A stretch of 64,000 nt of DNA from Bacillota bacterium. Lineage in GTDB: Bacteria > Bacillota > Clostridia > Lachnospirales > Lachnospiraceae. The position numbers were made by a program, and so were the translations under genes. Below the pieces are notes generated by a model that had not been told where the DNA came from, did no database searches, and saw nothing but the letters and a program-made list of their open reading frames with translations. Positions 24,309 to 33,706 of the stretch are shown here, in pieces. The first letter of the stretch is position 1, and every line of letters starts with the position of its first letter. The stretch lies in NCBI GenBank assembly GCA_023402845.1, contig JAEYFP010000033.1, forward strand, positions 27,464-91,463, in the 5' to 3' direction.

Positions 24309-25310
24309 ATGAACCAACAGTTTATGGAAGGAATCAGCACTATGCCGGGAGCCGTGGCCGATCAGGCAAGAGGGCGGGTCATCATACCCTTTCCGGCAGA
24401 AGGAGGGAAGCCGCCGGGCCGACTTATGACCTTTCTGCTTTCCTCCGGTTTTTTGCTGCATGACATTGACATCCGCTCCACTGTGATTCCGGACTTTTCC
24501 ATGTTTGGAGAGCGCAAGGGTAAGATGCTCAAGATTAACTATTGCTCACGTGGGCGCTGTGAGCTGAAATTGTATAACGGGGAGTACACCTATTTGTCCG
24601 GCGGAGAGGTGGCGATTGAAATTGGGAAAGCCATGGAGTCCTACTATTATCCTGCCGCAGAGTATGAAGGGATTGAGTTGATTATGATGATGAGCGGGAA
24701 CTGGCGGGATGAGATCAGGATCGCGGGCAGTGTGCTGACCGCGCCGGATGTGCTTGCCCGGCGGTGCGAGGATGAAGAACGGCTGCAGATCGCATCCGCC
24801 GGAGCCTTCCTCCCGAGAATCGCAAGGGAAATACATGAATATGCCACGGAGGATGCGGACCGCAGATTGATTTTTGCGAAAGCGCTGGAAATTTTGTTTC
24901 TTTTGGAAAAAATGCCATTAAACAAAGCCAAAGTGAAACGAAATTATTATACGACATCACAGGTAGAAATTGCGAAAGCGGTCAAAAGGCTTATTACAAA
25001 AGATCTCACGGTCAGGTACACGGCAAAAACTCTTGCAAAGCAATTTGGCATCAGTGAAACAAGTCTCAAGAATTACTTTCGCGGCGTGTATGGCTGCGGT
25101 TATGCAGAGTATCAGACGGAACTGAGAATGAAGCTGGCGGCAAAGCTGCTTTCGGAGAGCCATGACAGGGTGGTGAAAATCGCTAATGCAGTGGGGTATG
25201 CCAGTCAGACAAAGTTTGGCATCGCGTTTAAGTCCTTTTACGGGACAGCACCGCTGGAATACCGCCGGGCAGCGGCACTTCAGCAAATATCCATAAGGGA
25301 GGAAAAATAA
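24309..25310 (+). CDS. AraC-family regulator of module 1
   Basis: A 333-residue regulator: N-terminal ligand-binding part (about 45-200) and C-terminal AraC DNA-binding domain (about 225-325) with TAKTLAKQFGISETSLKNYF and KIANAVGYASQTKFGIAFKS, ending GTAPLEYRR. Its stop lies directly before the ATG of the first ABC gene, so it heads the three-gene unit. It is a distant paralogue of the regulator at 56823. By analogy with YbtA-like regulators it may sense the transported chelate; that is inference. Confidence 0.9.
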   Translation: MNQQFMEGISTMPGAVADQARGRVIIPFPAEGGKPPGRLMTFLLSSGFLLHDIDIRSTVIPDFSMFGERKGKMLKINYCSRGRCELKLYNGEYTYLSGGEVAIEIGKAMESYYYPAAEYEGIELIMMMSGNWRDEIRIAGSVLTAPDVLARRCEDEERLQIASAGAFLPRIAREIHEYATEDADRRLIFAKALEILFLLEKMPLNKAKVKRNYYTTSQVEIAKAVKRLITKDLTVRYTAKTLAKQFGISETSLKNYFRGVYGCGYAEYQTELRMKLAAKLLSESHDRVVKIANAVGYASQTKFGIAFKSFYGTAPLEYRRAAALQQISIREEK

Positions 25311-27131
25311 ATGGAAGAAACTTTAATTCAAAAGAAACGGCAGTCTGCGGTTGGCTGGCTGCTGGGACAAGCGGGAGATCACAGGGGGAAATACACGGTG
25401 AGCGTCTGTACCGCGGTGCTTGGTGTGGCTTTTTCTCTGGCACCATATTTTCTTGCAGCCAATCTCATTCATCAGCTGCTGGCAGGCAATAAGGAAGTTC
25501 GCTATTACCTGGTTCAGTGTTTGCTCATCGCCGTATTCTGGGCCGGACGGGTTCTCTGCCACGGAGTATCCACAAGCTTTTCTCATCAAGCAACCTTTCA
25601 TGTTTTGGCCAATGTACGCAAACAGTGTACGGACAAGCTGGCCCGTATGCCGCTTGGGGCGGTGCTGGATCAGCCTTCAGGCGCACTGAAAAGCACGCTG
25701 GTGGAGCGAATCGACACCGTAGAGACTCCGTTGGCACATATTTTACCGGAGTTTACGGCCAACCTTCTGGCACCAGTCTGCATCATTGTCTTCCTGTTTA
25801 TGATCGACTGGCGCATGGCGCTTGTATCGCTCATCACACTGCCGATCGGCTTTCTCTGCTATATGGGCATGATGATCGGCTATGAGGGCAACTATAAACG
25901 TGCGATCAGGGCAACCAAAAATCTAAATGATACCGCGGTGGAGTACATTAACGGTATTGAAGTCATCAAAGTATTCGGAAAGGCGGAAAGCTCCTATGAA
26001 CGCTTCGTGGAAGCGGCAGGAGAGGCAGCGGACAGCTATATCAGCTGGATGCGCAAAAGCAACGTCTACTTTACCTTCGCCATGAATGTGATGCCATCCA
26101 CGATGGTCACCGTTTTGCCGATCGGAGGGTTTATGGTGAAAAACGGCTTCCTGACTCCGGAAAATCTGATCTTCATCATCATCCTTTCTGTGGCAATGAT
26201 CACCCCTATCCTTACCTGTATGTCGTATTCAGATGATATTGGGACTATGGGGACGGTGGTGAAGGAGATCCGCGGGGTTCTGGACGCACCGGAAATGGAG
26301 CGGCCCGCCGCCATGGAGCATATTCCTGCAAATCATTCTATTCGGCTTTCCGGTGTGCGGTTCAGCTATCATGACACAGAGGTCGTGCACGGAATTGACA
26401 TGGAGATTCCGGAAGGATCTTTCACTGCCCTGGTAGGTCCTTCGGGAAGCGGTAAATCCACTGTCGCCAGACTGATCAATGCTCTGTGGGATGTAAAAGA
26501 GGGAACCATTACACTTGGCGGCGTGGACATTCGCAGTATTCCACTGGAGGAATACAGTGACCTGATTGCCTATGTCTCGCAGGATAATTATCTGTTTAAC
26601 CAAAGTGTTCGGGAGAATATACGCATGGGAAAGACAAGCGCACAGGCAACGGATGCAGAGGTGGAGGAAGCGGCAAAGCGGTGCGGGTGCCATGAGTTTA
26701 TTATGGGTCTGGAGAATGGCTATGATACGGTTGTCGGAAGTTTAGGAGGTCACCTGTCCGGCGGCGAGCGTCAGCGAATTTCCATTGCACGTGCTATGCT
26801 GAAAAATGCACCGATTGTCATTTTGGATGAAGCCACGGCCTATACCGATCCGGAAAATGAGGCACTGATTCAGAACTCGGTCGCAAAGCTTGTGAAGGAC
26901 AAAACTCTGATTGTCATTGCACACCGACTGTCTACAATCAAGGATGCGGATCAGATTTATGTGGTAAATGACGGACGAATCGGGGAATCCGGAACACATT
27001 CTGAACTGCTCGGGCTGAATGGGCTGTATAAAAAAATGTGGGACGCACATGTTTCCGCAAGAGATCATATGGAAGAGGCTGTCCCCGCGCCAAGCACAGG
27101 AACCATAAAGGGAGGTGTCGATCATGATTAA
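25311..27131 (+). CDS. Type IV ABC transporter, fused permease-ATPase (module 1, first)
   Basis: A 606-residue half-transporter: six membrane helices in about residues 30-320, then an ATPase with Walker A VGPSGSGKSTVARL, signature LSGGERQRISIARAML, Walker B VILDEATAYTDPENE and H-loop IVIAHRLST. The AYTDPENE D-loop form is shared with the first ABC protein of the second module. The fold is that of exporters, but close relatives in gene order (YbtP/YbtQ, IrtA/IrtB) import siderophores. It overlaps the partner gene by 8 bases; the two should form a heterodimer. Confidence 0.92.
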   Translation: MEETLIQKKRQSAVGWLLGQAGDHRGKYTVSVCTAVLGVAFSLAPYFLAANLIHQLLAGNKEVRYYLVQCLLIAVFWAGRVLCHGVSTSFSHQATFHVLANVRKQCTDKLARMPLGAVLDQPSGALKSTLVERIDTVETPLAHILPEFTANLLAPVCIIVFLFMIDWRMALVSLITLPIGFLCYMGMMIGYEGNYKRAIRATKNLNDTAVEYINGIEVIKVFGKAESSYERFVEAAGEAADSYISWMRKSNVYFTFAMNVMPSTMVTVLPIGGFMVKNGFLTPENLIFIIILSVAMITPILTCMSYSDDIGTMGTVVKEIRGVLDAPEMERPAAMEHIPANHSIRLSGVRFSYHDTEVVHGIDMEIPEGSFTALVGPSGSGKSTVARLINALWDVKEGTITLGGVDIRSIPLEEYSDLIAYVSQDNYLFNQSVRENIRMGKTSAQATDAEVEEAAKRCGCHEFIMGLENGYDTVVGSLGGHLSGGERQRISIARAMLKNAPIVILDEATAYTDPENEALIQNSVAKLVKDKTLIVIAHRLSTIKDADQIYVVNDGRIGESGTHSELLGLNGLYKKMWDAHVSARDHMEEAVPAPSTGTIKGGVDHD

Positions 27132-28857
27132 AATTATTCGTAAATTCTTTGCTTTCTGCGGAGAAGAAAACCGAAAAAAATTTCATTTATCCATCGTGCT
27201 CGGCGTGATTCAGGCTATGTTTGAAGCACTGAAGATTCCTGCTATTGCCGTTATGATTGAGCCACTGCTTCAGAACAATGTAACAACAAAAGCAATTTTA
27301 ATGAGCTTTATCATCATGCTGATCAGCATCATCGGTTCCAGCATTGTTAAGTATTTTTCCACGATGCTTCAAACGGAGGGCGGTTACGGTACCTGTGCAA
27401 ATAAGCGTATTGAAATTGCGGAGCATCTGCGGTATTTGCCGATGGGGTATTTCAACGCCAACAGCCTGGGTGAGATCGCTTCTGTTACCACAAACACAAT
27501 GCAGCAGCTGGAAAATGTCGCGACGCGAGTTGTGATGCTGGTCAGCCAGGGGCTGCTTACCACAGCACTCATCATTGTATTTTTACTATTTTTTGATTAC
27601 AGAATTTCGCTGGTGCTATTGACCGGACTGGTGCTGTTTCTGCTGGCAAACAGCCGGCTGCAAAAGTCTGCGGAGAAAATATCGCAAAAAAAGGTTGGGG
27701 CGGATGCAGCTCTTGTAGAGAAGGTGTTGGAATATATTCAGGGAATTGCTGAGGTTAAGGCCTATCGGCTTATCGGCAGGAAAAGCTGTGAGCTGAACGA
27801 TTCCATAGATGTCAATGCGAATACAAATATCGAATTGGAAAGGACATTGATTCCTTATATGACGCTGCAAAGCTTTGTTGTCAAACTGACAGGGGTTGCC
27901 ATGACGCTGTTGTCTGTCTTGTTCTATCTGAACGGCAGCATGAAATTGCTGATTTGTGTTGTGATGGTCATTAGCTCATTTATCGTGTATTCCAGCCTGG
28001 AAAGCGCCGGCAATTATTCCGCACTGCTTCGGGCCATAGATGCCAGCATTGACAAGGCCCGGCAGATTCTTGACGCTGAGCAGATGGATATCAACGGTGC
28101 GGACACCGACCCGGACAGCTTCGATATTCAAATGAGCCAAGTGGATTTCTCATATGGAGAGCGTAAAATTATCGACGGAATTTCCGCCTTCATCCCGGAA
28201 AAAACTACAACCGCCATTGTGGGGCCTTCCGGCGGGGGGAAAACTACTCTTACAAGCCTGATCGCACGTTTCTGGGATGCCGATTCCGGCAAGGTATTGC
28301 TGGGCGGCCGCAATGTGAAGGATTACAGCATGGACAACTTGATGAAAAACTTCAGCTTTGTATTTCAGAGTGTATACCTCTTCCACGATACGATTGCCAA
28401 CAACATTCGTTTCGGTCAGCCGGACGCTTCTATGGAGAGGGTGATAGACGCCGCAAAAAAAGCTTGCTGCCATAACTTTATATCTGCCCTGCCTGCCGGC
28501 TATGAGACGGTAATCGGTGAAGGGGGCGCTTCCCTTTCGGGCGGTGAACGGCAGAGAATATCGATTGCACGGGCCATTATGAAAGACGCGCCGATCGTAA
28601 TACTGGATGAAGCGACTGCAAATGTGGATCCTGAAAATGAGGCGGACCTGATTACTGCCATTAATGCACTGACGCAGGAAAAGACAATTATCATGATCGC
28701 GCATCGGCTAAAGACCGTTCGCATTGCCGATCAGATTCTTGTAGTGGATAAAGGAAAAATCGTACAGCAAGGGACTCATGAGCAGCTGATGCAGCAGGAC
28801 GGAATCTACAGAAACTTTGTCGATGACAGGAAACGCGCCGTCAGCTGGAAAATCTAA
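27124..28857 (+). CDS. Type IV ABC transporter, fused permease-ATPase (module 1, second)
   Basis: A 577-residue half-transporter: membrane domain about 15-300 and ATPase with VGPSGGGKTTLTSL, LSGGERQRISIARAIM, VILDEATANVDPENE and MIAHRLKT. Both partners keep the catalytic Glu after Walker B, so both sites can hydrolyse ATP. ATG 27124 is preferred over GTG 27115, as GGGAGG (27110-27115) overlaps the GTG. Ends at the bidirectional terminator at 28898. Confidence 0.92.
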   Translation: MIKIIRKFFAFCGEENRKKFHLSIVLGVIQAMFEALKIPAIAVMIEPLLQNNVTTKAILMSFIIMLISIIGSSIVKYFSTMLQTEGGYGTCANKRIEIAEHLRYLPMGYFNANSLGEIASVTTNTMQQLENVATRVVMLVSQGLLTTALIIVFLLFFDYRISLVLLTGLVLFLLANSRLQKSAEKISQKKVGADAALVEKVLEYIQGIAEVKAYRLIGRKSCELNDSIDVNANTNIELERTLIPYMTLQSFVVKLTGVAMTLLSVLFYLNGSMKLLICVVMVISSFIVYSSLESAGNYSALLRAIDASIDKARQILDAEQMDINGADTDPDSFDIQMSQVDFSYGERKIIDGISAFIPEKTTTAIVGPSGGGKTTLTSLIARFWDADSGKVLLGGRNVKDYSMDNLMKNFSFVFQSVYLFHDTIANNIRFGQPDASMERVIDAAKKACCHNFISALPAGYETVIGEGGASLSGGERQRISIARAIMKDAPIVILDEATANVDPENEADLITAINALTQEKTIIMIAHRLKTVRIADQILVVDKGKIVQQGTHEQLMQQDGIYRNFVDDRKRAVSWKI

Positions 28858-28897
28858 CACAACTCTAATATATTTTTACTTATTTGTATATAAAACT

Positions 28898-28931
28898 GAA
28901 GAACCGGCTGCTTTTAAGCAACCGGTTCTTC
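28898..28931. terminator. Bidirectional hairpin between converging genes
   Basis: GAAGAACCGG (28898-28907) pairs perfectly with CCGGTTCTTC (28922-28931), with an inner TGC/GCA pair. It separates the ABC gene from the convergent chemoreceptor gene and can end both. Confidence 0.8.
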
Positions 28932-28948
28932 AACCAATTTAAAGAGGT

Positions 28949-30898
28949 TTATTTGTTTAATAATATAAAATGATTGATTTCGTCCTTTAATACAGTTGAC
29001 TGTGCGGACAGTTCCTCACTGGCGGCAGAGCTTTCCTGTGCGGTAGCCGCATTGGTTTCTACCACATCGGATATTTTCTCTAATCCTTCCGTGATTTTCG
29101 TAATGGCTGAGGACTGTTCTATGGCCGACTGTCTCATTAAGCCGACTGCCTGTTCTGATTTGGAGGCCAATTCAATAATCCCGGATAAGGAATCAGAAAC
29201 GACCTGTGTAGCCGCAACCCCTTCTCCGATGGATTGATCTGACCGGGCCAGAAGCTGTTCTGTCTGTTCCGTAGCTGTTGCAGACATTTCGGCAAGATTT
29301 CTTATTTCGGAGGCAACAACAGCAAATCCCTTTCCGGCTTCACCCGCTCTTGCAGCTTCTATGGCAGCATTTAAAGCCAGAAGATTCGTCTGTGAGGCAA
29401 TATCGTTAATCGTCACCGTAATGGTTCTTATCTGTTCGGCAGATTCAGAGATATCCCCCATGGAACTTTGCATATTTTCCATTAATGTTCCGATTTCTTT
29501 GAATTTTTTACTGGACGCTGCAAACATAGGCATTGTATCATCTGCCTGTACCACATTTTTACGGGCCTCTGCGTCAATCTTTTCAATTTTATCGGTTAGT
29601 TCTTCTATTGAAACAGCTTGCTGTGTAGCTCCTTCCGCCAGGGACAATGCGGCATCCGATACCTGGGAAGCGCCGGAGTTCACCTGATCGGCAGCCAGAG
29701 AGATATTAGAAAAGCTCTGGTTCAGAGACGCCAGGATACGTTCAAATGCTGCATTGATTTTCAGAAAATCGCCGGTATACTGCCCCTGACTCTTTATTGT
29801 AAAGTCATTGTTTGCCATGGCGGAAAGTACAGTGGTGATGTCTTCTATATAAGTCCTGAGTTTAATAACCGTTTCCTGCAGTGCAACAGACAATCTCGCG
29901 ACTTCATCCTTCCCATCGGCAACAGTCACCTCTTCCGAGAGATTTCCCTCTGCCAAAAGCTCAATCCGTTTTGTAACACCAATGATCGGCTGAGTAATAG
30001 AATGCGATATTCTGCCGGCTACGTAGATGCTTATTGCAGTCAGTAAAATACTGAGTGCAATACAGATAACTAATGTACGGTATACGCTGGACATAATTTG
30101 CTTGATCGGAATCGTTACGGCTATGGACCAGCCTTCTTCCCCATCCAGGGATGTATATCCTACCAGCCGTCGCACACCGTTATATTCCGTATGTGCGGTA
30201 CCTGTTTCGCCGATGATCATATGACTGATCGCATTGGCTGCCAGTTTATAATTGCTGTCAGTTTTCGCTTCCTCTATGTAATTAACCATATTTTCCACGA
30301 CCGTTTTGTCCGGATGCCCGACCGTTACCCCCGTACTGTCAACAATAAATGCATATCCGCCGTCGCCGATTTTGATATTGCTTACAATTTCACTGAACAG
30401 ATCATACGGGAGTGACGCGTACAGCACTCCTTCATAGCCGGTGGAGTTATTTACAGGTGTAGCCAGCATAATCATAACGGACCCATCGGCCTCATCCTTA
30501 ACCGGACTTGACATATAAGTTTTGCCTTCCATTGCTTTCTGAAAATAATCGGTAGTTGAAATATCGGTTCCTCTTGTGGTTTTTCCGTCTGCATCTGCCA
30601 ATGCAATATAATGAAAGCCGCCTCTTTCTGCCAGAGACGTAAATAAAGCCTCTTGTCCGGCAGTATCTAAAGAAGTAATCTCCGAAACAGAAGCGGCTAC
30701 GATGATTTCGTTTTTATAAATTTGCATCTTACTCTCTACACCCTGTGAGTAAGCGGTCGCCAATGCACTGACTTCTTCCTTCATCTGGGAGTTAGTGCTG
30801 AAATAGAATAAAAGTGATGAAATAATTGTGATTGTAGCGATAGCAGACAGAACCATGATAATAAAATGTTTTTTAATTTTTGTTTGTATTGATTTCAT
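28949..30898 (-). CDS. Methyl-accepting chemotaxis protein (dCache type)
   Basis: A 649-residue receptor: membrane helix about 12-34, external Cache-type sensory domain about 38-270 (GVLYASLPYDLF, IGDGGYAFIVDSTGVTVGHP), second helix about 278-300, HAMP, and a long signalling coiled coil with the hairpin tip IASQTNLLALNAAIEAARAG near residues 505-525. Such double-Cache receptors bind small organic ligands. It follows an HxlR-type regulator gene by 35 bases on the same strand, an unusual pairing. RBS AAGGAAA. Confidence 0.95.
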   Translation of the reverse strand: MKSIQTKIKKHFIIMVLSAIATITIISSLLFYFSTNSQMKEEVSALATAYSQGVESKMQIYKNEIIVAASVSEITSLDTAGQEALFTSLAERGGFHYIALADADGKTTRGTDISTTDYFQKAMEGKTYMSSPVKDEADGSVMIMLATPVNNSTGYEGVLYASLPYDLFSEIVSNIKIGDGGYAFIVDSTGVTVGHPDKTVVENMVNYIEEAKTDSNYKLAANAISHMIIGETGTAHTEYNGVRRLVGYTSLDGEEGWSIAVTIPIKQIMSSVYRTLVICIALSILLTAISIYVAGRISHSITQPIIGVTKRIELLAEGNLSEEVTVADGKDEVARLSVALQETVIKLRTYIEDITTVLSAMANNDFTIKSQGQYTGDFLKINAAFERILASLNQSFSNISLAADQVNSGASQVSDAALSLAEGATQQAVSIEELTDKIEKIDAEARKNVVQADDTMPMFAASSKKFKEIGTLMENMQSSMGDISESAEQIRTITVTINDIASQTNLLALNAAIEAARAGEAGKGFAVVASEIRNLAEMSATATEQTEQLLARSDQSIGEGVAATQVVSDSLSGIIELASKSEQAVGLMRQSAIEQSSAITKITEGLEKISDVVETNAATAQESSAASEELSAQSTVLKDEINHFILLNK

Positions 30899-30933
30899 AT
30901 AATTTTCCTTTCGCTTTTGTGAGGTTCACTCTC

Positions 30934-31275
30934 TTACATCTGATTTAATTTTATAAATTTAATATATTCTTTACCCCATTCTCCAAGGGAGTCAAGAACC
31001 TTTTCGAATTTTTGTCCGATATCGCTTAGTGAATACTCAACCTTAGGCGGGATTTGATTAAATTCGTTACGAACAATCAGCCCTTCGTCAACAAGTGTTT
31101 TAAGCTGTCTTGATAAGGAGGTATGAGTCATTTCTTCCGGCATCCTTCTCTGTAACTCATTAAATCGTATGGGACCATCCGTCAATATATACAAAATGTA
31201 GATCGACCATTTTCCGCTTAATATTTTTTGAGAAGTGAGATACGGACATAATCCAAATAAATCTTTTTTGGCCAT
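30934..31275 (-). CDS. HxlR-family transcriptional regulator
   Basis: A 113-residue winged-helix regulator: LSGKWSIYILYILTDGPIRF, then ELQRRMPEEMTHTSLSRQLK and VEYSLSDIGQKFEKVLDSLG. Cys10 (GLCPY) is in the N-terminal position used as redox switch in HypR/YodB-type members. Divergent from the flavin-protein gene at 31541; two identical 18-base sites in the intergenic region are its likely operators. Possibly cotranscribed with the downstream chemoreceptor. Confidence 0.9.
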   Translation of the reverse strand: MAKKDLFGLCPYLTSQKILSGKWSIYILYILTDGPIRFNELQRRMPEEMTHTSLSRQLKTLVDEGLIVRNEFNQIPPKVEYSLSDIGQKFEKVLDSLGEWGKEYIKFIKLNQM

Positions 31276-31292
31276 AAAATCATCCTTTCAAA

Positions 31293-31310
31293 GTATCATA
31301 AAATATCGTA
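31293..31310. promoter_or_regulatory. Putative HxlR operator 1
   Basis: GTATCATAAAATATCGTA, an imperfect palindrome, is identical to the site at 31432-31449. It lies 18 bases upstream of the hxlR-type start, fitting autorepression. Confidence 0.75.
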
Positions 31311-31431
31311 TAGAATATACGGAGCATATGATGAATAATGTTCTTGAATTATAAAACAGGTAGAGGAAAAATGCAAGAAAAAAAACAGGGCAAAGGCGGC
31401 TGGAAGACAGAAAACAAATCAATAATTTGAG

Positions 31432-31478
31432 GTATCATAAAATATCGTACTTGCAAAAAAATGCGTGTAACATATAAT
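31432..31478 (+). promoter_or_regulatory. Putative HxlR operator 2 and promoter of the flavin-protein gene
   Basis: The second copy of the 18-base site (31432-31449) ends one base before TTGCAA (31451-31456); TATAAT follows at 31473-31478 with a 16-base spacer. The layout fits direct control of the gene at 31541. Confidence 0.8.
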
Positions 31479-31540
31479 TGTATTGCGAGTTCATTAACTT
31501 TGCAAAATATTAGAATAAAAGAAAAGAGAGGATTTTGATT

Positions 31541-31936
31541 ATGGAAGAGGTATTAAATTATCTTAGGGAATGTAAAACATTTTATTTGGCAACAAGTGAG
31601 AACGGACAGCCGCGTGTGCGCCCTTTTGGAGCAGTTAGTGAGTATGAAGGAAAATTATACATCGTAACAAATAATAAGAAACAGGTATACAATCAAATGC
31701 TGGAAAATGCAAAAGTGGAAATCTGCGGAATGAATAAGGGAACCTGGATCAGAGTGGAAGGGGAAGTGGCGGAAGATAAAAGAAGAGAAGCGCGTGCTGC
31801 CATGATGGAAGAAAATAATGCCGCATTAAGCAGTATGTATACAGTTGATGATAATCTGATGACAGTACTCTATTTTATACATGGAAGGGCAACGCTTTAC
31901 TCCTTTACAGGGGAGCCGGAGGTGATTGAATTTTAG
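31541..31936 (+). CDS. Pyridoxamine-5-phosphate-oxidase-like FMN-binding protein
   Basis: A 131-residue split-barrel flavin protein: LRECKTFYLATSENGQPRVR, PFGAV, KLYIVTNNKKQVYNQM and GTWIRVEGEV. Members bind FMN or F420 and reduce small electrophiles. A paralogue with the same layout is at 34805. ATG 31541 follows GAGAGGA. Controlled by the HxlR-type sites just upstream, which suggests induction by quinone-like or oxidative stress. Confidence 0.88.
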   Translation: MEEVLNYLRECKTFYLATSENGQPRVRPFGAVSEYEGKLYIVTNNKKQVYNQMLENAKVEICGMNKGTWIRVEGEVAEDKRREARAAMMEENNAALSSMYTVDDNLMTVLYFIHGRATLYSFTGEPEVIEF

Positions 31937-31989
31937 AAGCAATAAATACCTTGACGAATAAGGAGAAAAACAGTATAGTGATATTTGAA

Positions 31990-32000
31990 TGAACGGTTCA
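31990..32000. promoter_or_regulatory. Putative TetR operator 1
   Basis: TGAACGGTTCA inside TTGAATGAACGGTTCAGTTA, 17 bases before the TetR start. The same motif, differing only at the central base pair, lies before the lipoprotein gene at 32731. Confidence 0.8.
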
Positions 32001-32017
32001 GTTAATGGAGTGATGCA

Positions 32018-32683
32018 ATGGAAAATAGAATGAAACTGATATTTGATGCAGCCAGCCATTTATTTATCAACAAAGGATATGCAAGGACACAAATGAAAGA
32101 TATTGCAAGGGAAATCGGCTTGTCGACCGGGATGCTTTATGTCTATTTTACAGGGAAAAGAGAGCTGTTAAGCTTTCTTCTCAAAGGAACAATTGAGCCG
32201 GAGTTTGTTGCGCGGGAATTTCAATTGCCCATTCGTTCCGAGCTGTTCGACTGTTTGGACAGTGAAATCATGGAAGCCTTTGAACAAAACACAAAGGCCC
32301 TTTCTGCTCATCTGGACGATATTACAGATTATCCTTTGGGGCAGATGTTATCCGATGCATTTGATATCATTTCGAAGTACGGAATCGGCTGTTTACTCAT
32401 TGAAAAAAATCCGGAGGATTTAGGAAGTCTGACAGCTTACTATAAGGAATACCGTCAGAAGTTTTATAATCAGATTCTGTCATATATCACACAGTACATA
32501 CAGAATGGAACTTTTCGTCAGGTAGAGCCTGTGCAGGAGGTTACATGCTTGGTGATCGAGACCCTGTCATGGTGGGGGATGCATGTAGCAAATGATACGT
32601 TCGAGACACAAAAGAATATTTCCGTCCAAACGGCTAAAAGCGTTTGCATGGATAACCTGCTTCACGCATACGGCAGAGGATAA
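32018..32683 (+). CDS. TetR/AcrR-family regulator
   Basis: A 221-residue regulator with N-terminal helix-turn-helix (LIFDAASHLFINKGYARTQM, then DIAREIGLSTGMLYVYFTGKREL) and a helical ligand-binding domain. It is flanked on both sides by TGAAC-x-GTTCA palindromes, so it should repress itself and the lipoprotein gene downstream. Ligand unknown. Confidence 0.92.
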   Translation: MENRMKLIFDAASHLFINKGYARTQMKDIAREIGLSTGMLYVYFTGKRELLSFLLKGTIEPEFVAREFQLPIRSELFDCLDSEIMEAFEQNTKALSAHLDDITDYPLGQMLSDAFDIISKYGIGCLLIEKNPEDLGSLTAYYKEYRQKFYNQILSYITQYIQNGTFRQVEPVQEVTCLVIETLSWWGMHVANDTFETQKNISVQTAKSVCMDNLLHAYGRG

Positions 32684-32685
32684 GA

Positions 32686-32713
32686 TTTTTACGGAGCAAA
32701 TGCTCCGTAAAAA
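32686..32713. other. Perfect 12-bp hairpin after the TetR gene
   Basis: TTTTTACGGAGC (32686-32697), AAAT loop, GCTCCGTAAAAA (32702-32713). The T tract precedes rather than follows the stem on both strands, so terminator function is uncertain. Confidence 0.65.
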
Positions 32714-32730
32714 AATACAAAAATATTGAA

Positions 32731-32741
32731 TGAACCGTTCA
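32731..32741. promoter_or_regulatory. Putative TetR operator 2
   Basis: TGAACCGTTCA, 24 bases ahead of the lipoprotein start, within ATTGAATGAACCGTTCAATT. Confidence 0.8.
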
Positions 32742-32764
32742 ATTAATGAAGGGAGAGAAATTTT

Positions 32765-33691
32765 ATGAGACGTTACAAAGTTTCATCCGCATGTGCAGGA
32801 ATTTTGCTCATGGGAATTTTATCAGGGTGCAAGGAACAAAAGGCAGCCGTACCTGTCAACACGCTTACATTTGATACCGGAGCTTTTGAGAGTCTTCGCC
32901 TTGATTATGATGCAGATGATATTTATGTTTTGGAAAGTGAGAATGATAAGATTATCGTAAGAGAATACATGAACAAGGATAAAAAAAGCTATTATGCCAG
33001 AAGCTCCGTACAAAACGGTGAATTGTTGATTACAGAGGGGGAACGGCCAAGATTTTTCGATTTTAAATCCTATATTGAACTTTATCTTCCCCAGAATTAT
33101 GACCGCAGTTTATCGCTGCACTCCACAAGCGGAACCATCAATTCGGAAATTCCTTTGCATCTGTCAGAAGACTTTATTGTTGATACAACCAGCGGCACAG
33201 TGAAACTGTCAAATACAAAGGCGTTAAAGATAAAGGCATCCTGTACAAACGGCAGTTTAAGCTTTGAAAATATAGATGCAGATGAAATAATGATACGGAC
33301 TACCAACTCCGCAACGATGATGAATCAGATAAACGGAGCGATCAGCTATCAATCAAAGGGTGGAGAGCTGACCGCTTCCGGGCTTTGCGGTTCCGGTTCC
33401 TTTTATGTGTCAGGAGAAGGGTCTGTTGATCTTTCCTATGACGATGTGAGCGGTGATCTTTACGCGTATTCCAAAAACGGAGCGGTTGCGGTAGCTCTTC
33501 CAAATGAGCTTGCTTTTGAATTTTCGGCAGTAACCAGAGAGGGAACTATTGAAACTTCGTTTGCGGACCTGCTTACTGTTACGGATGATACTGCCACGGG
33601 AACCGTTGGCACTTCCCCTGAAATAACTATAGAATTGGAAACTCGAAACGGAGATATTAAAGTAATAAGAAATAGCAGCAATAAAAACTGA
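32765..33691 (+). CDS. DUF4097-type beta-repeat lipoprotein
   Basis: A 308-residue lipoprotein: signal peptide with lipobox LSG-Cys22, then repeated short beta strands built around STSGTINSE, TTSGTVKLSN and TRNGDI-like steps, the pattern of DUF4097/DUF4098 beta-solenoid domains. Members are surface or periplasm-side proteins, some linked with antibiotic or envelope stress; the activity is unknown. The upstream TetR operator suggests ligand-controlled expression. Ends 15 bases from a convergent gene. Confidence 0.88.
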   Translation: MRRYKVSSACAGILLMGILSGCKEQKAAVPVNTLTFDTGAFESLRLDYDADDIYVLESENDKIIVREYMNKDKKSYYARSSVQNGELLITEGERPRFFDFKSYIELYLPQNYDRSLSLHSTSGTINSEIPLHLSEDFIVDTTSGTVKLSNTKALKIKASCTNGSLSFENIDADEIMIRTTNSATMMNQINGAISYQSKGGELTASGLCGSGSFYVSGEGSVDLSYDDVSGDLYAYSKNGAVAVALPNELAFEFSAVTREGTIETSFADLLTVTDDTATGTVGTSPEITIELETRNGDIKVIRNSSNKN

Positions 33692-33706
33692 CAATGTGTG
33701 GTCAAC

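Noticed and set aside
32686..32713. Rho-independent terminator for the TetR gene
   Set aside because: The stem is perfect but the run of T precedes it and A follows, on both strands; recorded only as a hairpin.
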